A stretch of DNA of 63,931 nucleotides from NCBI GenBank assembly GCA_038116745.1, contig JAYODW010000031.1, positions 1 to 63,931 on the forward strand. The letters are read 5' to 3'. Positions 57,718 to 63,931 of this stretch are shown one piece after another (position 1 is the stretch's first letter; the number at the start of each line of letters is the position of its first letter). The notes below the pieces were generated by a model. The model saw nothing but the letters and a program-made list of their open reading frames with translations, was not told where the DNA came from and ran no database searches. A program made the translations under genes and the position numbers. The DNA is from JAYODW01 sp038116745. GTDB taxonomy: Bacteria; Pseudomonadota; Gammaproteobacteria; Ga0077536.

Positions 57718-59043
57718 ATGCAATTCATCGAAACCGCGATCGCAACTTTGTCAGGCTGGGTCTGGGGACCGCCCATGCTCATCCTGCTGGTCGGAACGGG
57801 CCTGTACCTCACGATCCAGCTGCGAGGTATGCAGTTCTGGGCGCTGCCGCATGCGCTCAGGCTCGTGTGGTCCAAGGATCTCGGTGAGAAAGGCGACATC
57901 AGCCACTTTGCGGCGCTGATGACCGCGCTTGCTGCGACGGTCGGGATCGGCAACATCGTCGGTGTGGCGACAGCCATCACGCTTGGTGGGCCAGGCGCCG
58001 TGTTCTGGATGTGGATGACCGGCCTGGTCGGTATGGCGACCAAGTATTCAGAGGCGGTTCTCGCGGTTAAATACCGCCAGCACGGCGAGTCCGGGGTGCG
58101 TGGCGGACCCATGTACTACCTCACCGAGGGCGCCGGGCTGCCGGCGCTGGGCTGGCTGTTTGCACTGTTCACCGCGCTTGCGACTTTCGGCATCGGCAAC
58201 ATGACGCAGTCCAACGCCGTCGCCGGGATTTTCAAGGAAACCTTTGATATCGCGCCGGCTGTGACCGGTGGGGTGCTCACGGTGCTGACCGGTCTGGTCA
58301 TCCTGCGCGGGATCCGCTCGATCGCGCAGTTCTCCTCGATTCTCGTGCCGGTGATGATCGTGGGCTACATCACGGCCGCACTGGTGGTGCTGGCGATGAA
58401 TGCCGCCGAGATCCCGGGCGCTTTCGGTCTCATTTTTACGCACGCATTCACACCCATCTCGGCCACCGGTGGTTTCGCCGGCGCCGCGGTAGCTGCCGCC
58501 ATCCGCTTCGGCGTTGCGCGCGGGGTGTTCTCCAACGAGTCCGGCCTCGGCTCGGCGCCGATAGCCGCAGCGGCCGCGCGTACAAACGACCCGGTCAAAC
58601 AGGCCCTGGTGAGCATGACCCAGACCTTCATCGATACCCTGGTGGTCTGCACGATGACCGCGCTGGTTATCCTCACAGCTAGCGCGTGGACCGAGGGCCT
58701 CAGCCCGGCGCAGCTGACCAGCGCGAGCTTTGCCGAGACGCTGGGGCCGGTGGGCGCGGTCTTCATTGCCGTCGCGATAGCGCTGTTCGCGTCGTCCACC
58801 CTGTTCGGCTGGAGCTATTACGGCGAAAAGGCCATTGAGTACCTGTTCGGCAGTGGTGCGGTGACGCCCTATCGCGTGGTGTTCGTCGGCGTGGTGTTCG
58901 TCGGTGCCGTGACCCAGCTCGATTTCGTGTGGAACTTCTCTGATCTCGCTAACGGGCTGATGGCGATCCCGAATCTCATCGCGCTGCTGCTGCTCGCCGG
59001 CACCGTGCGTGCGGAATCGGAGCGTTATTTCCGAAGTCGCTGA
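57718..59043 (+). CDS. Alanine/glycine:cation symporter (AGCS) family protein
   Basis: This 441-residue membrane protein has about ten helices. Family stretches are GLYLTIQLRGMQFWALPHAL, ALAATVGIGNIVGVATAITL, WMWMTGLVGMATKYSEAVLA and GVARGVFSNESGLGSAPIAA (AGCS signature). It imports alanine, glycine or a related amino acid with sodium or proton. ATG 57718 has GGGGGAG upstream. The NTF2-like gene starts 45 bases after its stop, so the two may be co-transcribed. Confidence 0.93.
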   Translation: MQFIETAIATLSGWVWGPPMLILLVGTGLYLTIQLRGMQFWALPHALRLVWSKDLGEKGDISHFAALMTALAATVGIGNIVGVATAITLGGPGAVFWMWMTGLVGMATKYSEAVLAVKYRQHGESGVRGGPMYYLTEGAGLPALGWLFALFTALATFGIGNMTQSNAVAGIFKETFDIAPAVTGGVLTVLTGLVILRGIRSIAQFSSILVPVMIVGYITAALVVLAMNAAEIPGAFGLIFTHAFTPISATGGFAGAAVAAAIRFGVARGVFSNESGLGSAPIAAAAARTNDPVKQALVSMTQTFIDTLVVCTMTALVILTASAWTEGLSPAQLTSASFAETLGPVGAVFIAVAIALFASSTLFGWSYYGEKAIEYLFGSGAVTPYRVVFVGVVFVGAVTQLDFVWNFSDLANGLMAIPNLIALLLLAGTVRAESERYFRSR

Positions 59044-59088
59044 CGCTGGCGTTCACCAGGCCAGCACCACGAACAGGAGAACTGTGAC

Positions 59089-59613
59089 ATGACCGATACG
59101 CTTGAGAGCCTGGCCGCGCGCCTGCGGCATCTGGAAGATCTGGAAGCGATCCGTACCACCTGGCGTGACTACTGTATCCGTCTGGACAGTAAGGACTGGG
59201 CCGGGCTGGCGGATGTCTATACGGAGGATGGCGAGCTCGAAATGATCGGGCTGCAGGGTCTTGGTGATGGCCTTGACGGAGTATTCACCGGCCGCAGGAG
59301 CATCATCGAAGATTTCTACAAGCCGGCCATGGCTGGGGTCTACGACGTCCCTGCCGGGATCCACACCACCGGCCATATCAGTACCAATATGCAGATCGAG
59401 CACCTCGGCGACGAGGCCACCACGCTCGCGTATTTCTTCGAGATTGTGGCCAACGACGTCGTGCTTATCGGCACCTATCAGCACCGCATGCGCCGCGAAG
59501 CGGATCGCTGGCGCTTCGCGCGGCTGCGCATCACGGTGCGCTATCACGGCGTGATCGATGTGCGGGAAACCGCAGGCACGGCGCTGACCGAGATCCTGTC
59601 GCGACCGATCTGA
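59089..59613 (+). CDS. SnoaL-like / NTF2-fold protein
   Basis: This 174-residue protein has a helical start ARLRHLEDLEAIRTTWRDYC, LADVYTEDGELEMIGL, VFTGRRSIIEDFYKPAMAGV and a HRMRREADRWRFARLRITVR end. This is the layout of SnoaL-like proteins in ring-hydroxylating or steroid catabolic loci. It lies upstream of a TetR gene and a Rieske oxygenase on the same strand. It might act as a small subunit or an accessory, but that is not shown by sequence. Confidence 0.8.
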   Translation: MTDTLESLAARLRHLEDLEAIRTTWRDYCIRLDSKDWAGLADVYTEDGELEMIGLQGLGDGLDGVFTGRRSIIEDFYKPAMAGVYDVPAGIHTTGHISTNMQIEHLGDEATTLAYFFEIVANDVVLIGTYQHRMRREADRWRFARLRITVRYHGVIDVRETAGTALTEILSRPI

Positions 59614-59703
59614 TCACGACTGCGCTGCAGCCCGTCGGGGACGATCTGTTTCCATAGTTCTCAGCCTGCGGCGCGGTCTTTGCGGGCGCAGAAACTTTAT
59701 AGT

Positions 59704-59719
59704 TGTTAAAACTTTAACA
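59704..59719. promoter_or_regulatory. Palindromic operator upstream of the TetR-family gene
   Basis: TGTTAAAACTTTAACA has perfect 7-base arms TGTTAAA/TTTAACA around AC. It ends 18 bases before the TetR ATG at 59738, so autorepression is likely. The Rieske gene downstream would then be under the same control. Confidence 0.65.
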
Positions 59720-59737
59720 GCGTGTAAAACTCAGCCC

Positions 59738-60445
59738 ATGCCTGCTGATACGACCTCTCTACGCGAGCAGAACATGGGCAAACGGCGTGCCCGCCTGCTC
59801 GTCGAAGCGCGAGCGCTGCTCGCCAGCGGTGGCTTCGAAACGCTCAACCTGCGCGAGCTCGCCCGTCGCGCGGGGGTCACTGTCCCGACGATCTACAACC
59901 TCATCGGACGCAAAGAGGATCTCTTCCTGGCCATCGCCGAGGAGGTGCTGACCGAGCTCGAGTCGCGCGCGGCGCCGGGGCCAACGCATGATCCGGTCGA
60001 GCTCGCGGAGTCCTTCGTGCGCGGCGCGACGGAGCTGTTTGCGGAGGACGAAAGCTTTTTCCGTGCGGCGTTTCTGGCGGTCGAATGGCTCGATCAGAGC
60101 GGCCAGCATCATGCGGCAGTCGAAAGACTTTACGCCTGGGTCGATCGATTGTTCGACGAGGGCATCCAGGCGTGTGTGGCTGCCGGACATCTGCGCGGCG
60201 CTGTACCCGCGGCGGCATTGTCTGCGGCGCTGACCCGCGCGCTGCGCATGGCCTGCCGTGGCTGGGCCTTCGGTCATTACGACCTGGCGACGCTGCGCCG
60301 GATCACCGCCAACGATTTACGCCTCGCGCTGTGCGCCGATGCTGTGGATACCTTCCGCCAGCGGCTGCAGCGTGAAATCACCCTGACAGAAAACGAGACG
60401 CCGCCTGCCGGGTCAACACGCATGAAAAAACAAGCAATGAGGTAG
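59738..60445 (+). CDS. TetR-family transcriptional regulator
   Basis: This 235-residue regulator has the N-terminal helix-turn-helix (ALLASGGFETLNLRELARRA, GVTVPTIYNLIGRKEDLF) and a variable ligand-binding domain. A GFETLNLRELARRAGVTVPT segment is a typical TetR recognition module. It is followed by the Rieske gene after six bases (TAG at about 60443, ATG 60452), so they share a transcript. It likely represses this pair by binding the palindrome at 59704. Its C-terminal tail (residues 215-235) is polar and not conserved in the family. Confidence 0.9.
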   Translation: MPADTTSLREQNMGKRRARLLVEARALLASGGFETLNLRELARRAGVTVPTIYNLIGRKEDLFLAIAEEVLTELESRAAPGPTHDPVELAESFVRGATELFAEDESFFRAAFLAVEWLDQSGQHHAAVERLYAWVDRLFDEGIQACVAAGHLRGAVPAAALSAALTRALRMACRGWAFGHYDLATLRRITANDLRLALCADAVDTFRQRLQREITLTENETPPAGSTRMKKQAMR

Positions 60446-60451
60446 CCGCCC

Positions 60452-61693
60452 ATGCAACACGCCGAACAGCTCCGAGTGCTCAAAGAACTGCTGCACCAGA
60501 TCGACACCGAGACCACCTGCGACGCAGGGCGGGTGCTGGTTAATCCGATCAGCTCCTATACCGATCCGGCGCGGGCGGCCCGGGAATGGGATGTGTTCTT
60601 CCAGCAGCATCCGCAGATCATCGGGCTCTCGCCGGAACTGCCGGAGCCAGGCAGCTACATCACCTGCAATGACCTCGGGGTGCCGATCCTGGCGACGCGG
60701 GACAAGGACGGAAAGTTCCATGCGTTTGTGAACGCCTGCCGACACCGCGGCGCGCAGCTTACAGCCGAGACCCGGGGTAACAAGAATCGCTTTGTCTGCC
60801 CGTTCCATGCCTGGACCTATGCATCCGACGGTCGCCTGATGGGGATCCGACAGAGCAAGATGTTCGGTGAGGTCGACAAGAACTGCCACGGTCTGCTGGA
60901 GCTGCCGTCGCAGGAGAAGTACGGTTTTCTGATGGTCCATCCGCAGCTCGACGGACAGTGCGATATTGATGCCCTGCTCGGACCGAAGCTCGCGGCCGAG
61001 CTGGCGAACTGGGAGTTTGATCAGGCGGAGTACCAGGGCGAGTCGGTGCTGGAAAAAGCGCTGAACTGGAAGCTCGCCAACGATACCTTCGGCGAGAACT
61101 ATCACTTCAGCACCCTGCACAGCAAAACGCTGGTCAACCTCGCCTACAGCGATTACGCGACCTATGACGAATACGGCCGTAATCACCGGATCTGTACCGC
61201 TAACCGTTTCCTCGATGTGATGCGCGGACAGCCCGAATCGGAGTGGAATTTCGCTTATGGCTCGATTGCGGCCTATTACCTGTTCCCGAACATCCAGCTG
61301 GTGTTCGTCGGCGGCATGGTCGTGCTGGTGCGTATTTATCCCGATCGCAACGACGTGGCCCGCTCAATCAGCCGGGTGACGCACTTTGCCATGCCGCATG
61401 TCCGCCAGCAGGCCGGTGATGCGGCTCAGGCAACCGCCGTGCGCGCGGAAAATGTTTATCAGGCAGATCCCTCGGCGCGCATGGAGTTCGACGTTTCCGC
61501 CACCATGGAGCTGCTGCTCAGCACGGTGGAGCATGAGGACTACCTGATGTCCGAGAAGGCGCAGATCACCGCGCAGGGCGGGCGGCTGGAGTATTTTCTG
61601 TTCGGCCGCAACGAGCCGGCGCTGCATCACTTCCATAACAACTACCAGGAAGCGCTGGGCGAACCGCCACTCAAAGAGTACCGCGCTGCCTGA
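60452..61693 (+). CDS. Rieske-type ring-hydroxylating oxygenase, alpha subunit
   Basis: This 413-residue protein has the Rieske [2Fe-2S] site CRHRGAQL with FVCPFHAWTY, then the mononuclear iron centre with His ligands in ALNWKLANDTFGENYHFSTL H. A C-terminal catalytic domain with SARMEFDVSATMELLLSTVE follows. It would dihydroxylate or demethylate an aromatic or related substrate. No beta subunit, ferredoxin or reductase gene is adjacent, so redox partners must be elsewhere. It is co-transcribed with the TetR gene. A carotenoid-cleavage-like gene lies 780 bases downstream. Confidence 0.9.
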   Translation: MQHAEQLRVLKELLHQIDTETTCDAGRVLVNPISSYTDPARAAREWDVFFQQHPQIIGLSPELPEPGSYITCNDLGVPILATRDKDGKFHAFVNACRHRGAQLTAETRGNKNRFVCPFHAWTYASDGRLMGIRQSKMFGEVDKNCHGLLELPSQEKYGFLMVHPQLDGQCDIDALLGPKLAAELANWEFDQAEYQGESVLEKALNWKLANDTFGENYHFSTLHSKTLVNLAYSDYATYDEYGRNHRICTANRFLDVMRGQPESEWNFAYGSIAAYYLFPNIQLVFVGGMVVLVRIYPDRNDVARSISRVTHFAMPHVRQQAGDAAQATAVRAENVYQADPSARMEFDVSATMELLLSTVEHEDYLMSEKAQITAQGGRLEYFLFGRNEPALHHFHNNYQEALGEPPLKEYRAA

Positions 61694-61710
61694 GGCGCCT
61701 GCCGCCGGGA

Positions 61711-62352
61711 TCAGCCATCCAGTCCGTTGCGCGCGATCACCGTCGCCGCCACGGTCAGGTTGCTGTGCGGATCACCCGGCGCGGACAGTCCTGCGGCGAC
61801 GGCTCTGATGTCCCGCTCATCGCGGTTCTGGCTCATTTTCCACTTGCCCTCGATGGCTGTGATGTCGATGGTCAGACCGACCACTGCACGGAGCTGCGTG
61901 GCGACGAAATCGTCGGGCGCATCCTCCAGTCGCCAGGGCTGGTCACGCGGCTTTTCCATCTGATCAGTCAGGCCTGCAACCAGCGCGCGGATCCCGGCGG
62001 CATCGTGTACCAACCTGGGGATCCCGCGGATCTGGACCGTTTCGTAGTTCCAGGTCGGGACCACTCTGCCGGTCTCCTGTTTGGACACGTACCAGCCTGG
62101 CGAGACATATGCGTCAGCGCCCCGGAACACGACCAGACACTCATCGACCGTCGCCAGCGCCTGCCAGTGGTCATTGGCCCGGGCCAGGTGGGCGACCAGG
62201 GTCTGCCGGTCGCCAGTTTGCAGCCGGAACGGCAGCAGTGACGCCTTGAGCCCGGCAGGGCCCGCCGTGATCAAAGTGCCTAATGGATAGCGTTTGACCA
62301 GCGCGGCGACCGCAGCCGGGTCGTTGTCGGCAAACGAAGCGGGGTTGTACAT
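61711..62352 (-). CDS. FMN-binding PaiB-like protein
   Basis: This 213-residue protein has the PaiB (FMN-binding negative transcriptional regulator) pattern: MYNPASFADNDPAAVAALVK, then PLGTLITAGPAGLKASLLPF, VAHLARANDHWQAL, AYVSPGWYVSKQETGRVVPT WNYE, with the flavin-type split barrel. The C-terminal part includes EGKWKMSQNRDERDIRA. I start at ATG 62352. Members include regulators and FMN enzymes. It is convergent with the Rieske gene and divergent from the carotenoid-oxygenase-like gene. Confidence 0.9.
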   Translation of the reverse strand: MYNPASFADNDPAAVAALVKRYPLGTLITAGPAGLKASLLPFRLQTGDRQTLVAHLARANDHWQALATVDECLVVFRGADAYVSPGWYVSKQETGRVVPTWNYETVQIRGIPRLVHDAAGIRALVAGLTDQMEKPRDQPWRLEDAPDDFVATQLRAVVGLTIDITAIEGKWKMSQNRDERDIRAVAAGLSAPGDPHSNLTVAATVIARNGLDG

Positions 62353-62474
62353 CGTGCGTCCTGGAGATGGCCGGAAAAGAGGTCCTGTCGAATACTGGTG
62401 GTGCGCCGCAATGCCTGTGTCATAGTGCGGGCGGACCTGTCCGACAGGCTGGCTGACAGGGTGAAGGAGGGCTG

Positions 62475-63931
62475 ATGAAAATAGAAGTCCATCGACAGTT
62501 CGCAAGCGGTCTGCCGGCGCATGACAATCACCCGTATCGCTCGGGTCCCTGGCGACCACAACGCACCGAGTTCGATGCTTACGATCTCGACGTGCTGGCC
62601 GGCCGCATCCCGGACGACCTCGCCGGCACCTACCTGCGCAACACTGAGAATCCGCTGCTGCCGTCCATCGAGCGCTATCACCCATTCGACGGGGACGGCA
62701 TGCTCCATGCCATCACCTTCCGCAATGGCCAGGCGGAATATCACAACCGTTTCGTGCACACCGACGGCTTCGCCGCCGAGCGGGCGGCTGATCAGAGCCT
62801 GTTCGCGGGACTGGCGGAAAACCCGCGGCTCGCGCGTCAGCGCTGCAGCCTTGGTGCGCGGCCGAACATGAAAGACGCCTCAAGCACCGACGTTGTAGTG
62901 CATAACGGCAAGGCGCTGACCAGCTTTTATCTGTGCGGCGACCTCTATGCCTTCGACCCGGTCAGCCTGCGTCCGCAGGGCAAAGCAGACTTTGTGGCCG
63001 GACTCGCTGATGCCGGCGTTTCTGCCCATACCAAGGTCGATGAGCGCAGCGGAGAGCTCATGTTTTTCAACTACGGCACCGAGCCGCCCTACATGCATTA
63101 CGGACTGGTCGATGCCGCGGGGGAGCTGGCGCACTACGTTGAGGTACCGCTGCCCGGACCACGCCTGCCGCATGACCTGGCCTTTACCGAGAGCTTCGTC
63201 ATTTTCAATGACTGCCCGCTGTTCTGGGATCCGGAAGTGATCGCGTCGGGCCACTACGCAGCGCGTTTTCATCCTGACATGCCTACCCGTTTCGGCATCA
63301 TGCCGCGCCGGGGAAAAGCCGCGCAGATCCGCTGGTTCGAGGCGGCGCCGACCTTTGTGCTGCACTGGGTGAATGCCTACGAGGATGGCGACGAGATCGT
63401 GCTCGATGGCTTCTTCCAGGCGGATCCGTCACCGGCCAGGGTCAAAGGCTGGAGCTTTGAGCAGAACCTGTTCCGCTACCTGGACCTTTTTGCCATGCAG
63501 GCCCGGCTGCACCGCTGGCGCTTTAACCTGAAAACCGGCGCTACCACCGAGGCCTGCCTGTCAGAGCGCATTCAGGAGTTCGGCATGATCAACGGCCGTT
63601 ACGCGGGGCGGCCCTACCGCTACTGCTATAACGCCCTGCCGGCCGCCGGCTGGTTCGGATTTGTCGGTCTGAACAAGTTTGATCTCAAGACCGGAAGCGA
63701 ATGTCTGTTCGGGCTGCCCGAGGGCGTATACGCCAGCGAAACGGTGATGGCACCGCGGCTCGGCAGTGGCGCTGAAGATGACGGCTATCTCGTGACCTTC
63801 ACCATGGATGTGGTCAATGACCGCTCCGAGTGTCTGATCCTCGATGCAGCGGCGCCCGACGCGGGCCCGGTCGCGCGCGTTGCGCTACCCGAGCGTATCT
63901 CGTGTGGTACGCATGCGTTCTGGCACGCGGC
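62475..63931 (+). CDS. Carotenoid-cleavage/RPE65-type oxygenase, cut at window end
   Basis: The first 485 residues are open to the end of the window. The seven-bladed propeller of carotenoid-cleaving and lignostilbene dioxygenases is visible. The four iron-ligand His are likely in GVSAHTKVDERSG, RLPHDLAFTESF, TFVLHWVNAYEDG and SCGTHAFWHA near the last residues. The start MKIEVHRQFASGLPAHDNHP follows a GAAGGAGG site. It cleaves a carbon-carbon double bond of a carotenoid, apocarotenoid or stilbene-like compound; substrate unknown. Confidence 0.9.
   Translation, partial: MKIEVHRQFASGLPAHDNHPYRSGPWRPQRTEFDAYDLDVLAGRIPDDLAGTYLRNTENPLLPSIERYHPFDGDGMLHAITFRNGQAEYHNRFVHTDGFAAERAADQSLFAGLAENPRLARQRCSLGARPNMKDASSTDVVVHNGKALTSFYLCGDLYAFDPVSLRPQGKADFVAGLADAGVSAHTKVDERSGELMFFNYGTEPPYMHYGLVDAAGELAHYVEVPLPGPRLPHDLAFTESFVIFNDCPLFWDPEVIASGHYAARFHPDMPTRFGIMPRRGKAAQIRWFEAAPTFVLHWVNAYEDGDEIVLDGFFQADPSPARVKGWSFEQNLFRYLDLFAMQARLHRWRFNLKTGATTEACLSERIQEFGMINGRYAGRPYRYCYNALPAAGWFGFVGLNKFDLKTGSECLFGLPEGVYASETVMAPRLGSGAEDDGYLVTFTMDVVNDRSECLILDAAAPDAGPVARVALPERISCGTHAFWHA

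Noticed and set aside
1..63931. CRISPR array
   Set aside because: No regularly spaced repeats of 23-50 bases were seen; the only long repeat has two copies 4.7 kb apart.

Overview
The window is a GC-rich (roughly 60 percent) chromosomal scaffold, most likely from a free-living, aerobic gammaproteobacterium. That placement is an inference from a gammaproteobacterial-type oligopeptidase A, a YqjG-type glutathionyl-hydroquinone reductase, a PaiB-like protein, HigBA and VapBC modules, TonB receptors and the general gene style. A run of exactly 100 N (9123-9222) marks a scaffold join, so the sequence is probably a draft or metagenome assembly and order across that point is not proven. No rRNA, intact tRNA or CRISPR array was found.

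Region 1 (1-5.5 kb) is an accessory patch. Two 95 percent identical copies of a multi-hairpin repeat (1-111 and 4776-4886) bracket HigBA, a GMC oxidoreductase plus cupin pair, three adjoining gene ruins (thrombospondin-3-like calcium repeats, an unknown fragment, a wrbA 3' end) and VapBC. The right repeat has a 19-bp perfect hairpin on one side and interrupts the remains of an IS91-type transposase on the other.

Region 2 (5.6-13.7 kb) holds a ZnuD-like zinc receptor with a small Cys/His exported protein, SnoaL-like proteins, an F420-type LLM oxidoreductase, a decayed second higA, a membrane-anchored degenerate GGDEF protein and a PhyH-type dioxygenase. It is followed by a candidate small RNA.

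Region 3 (14-26 kb) is the most coherent system. A seven-gene minus-strand run (VOC protein, LLM oxidoreductase, MMPL/RND exporter, GST, nitroreductase, glutathionyl-hydroquinone reductase, GST) starts beside a divergent HxlR regulator that keeps the family cysteine, with a palindrome of the HxlR type between them. A second copy of the exporter, another GST and an MFS transporter with an in-frame stop lie alongside. I read this as an electrophile or quinone sensing, conjugation, reduction and export locus.

Region 4 (26-31.5 kb) has an overlapping four-gene operon of orphan cytochrome-oxidase III and IV-like subunits, an unknown membrane protein and a small molybdopterin enzyme, then a small unknown protein with a paralogue at 43.7 kb, a secreted protein, a Ddn-like protein and a cupin.

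Region 5 (31.6-45.9 kb) is catabolic and general metabolism: isoquinoline 1-oxidoreductase-type molybdenum hydroxylase, a TonB receptor lacking a normal start, oligopeptidase A, two CoA-transferases, an MFS transporter and a limonene-epoxide-hydrolase-like protein. Region 6 (46-55.6 kb) has a lone HNH nuclease, a DUF2157 membrane protein, an ammonium transporter fused to a complete diguanylate cyclase, a cytochrome c facing a PQQ alcohol dehydrogenase with the lanthanide DYD motif, a rhodanese, a cupin and a secreted tandem-domain protein. Region 7 (55.9 kb to the end) has a two-domain VOC protein, a GFA-family protein, an alanine/glycine:cation symporter, a TetR regulator with a palindromic site, a Rieske oxygenase, a PaiB-like protein and the start of a carotenoid-cleavage-type oxygenase cut by the window end.
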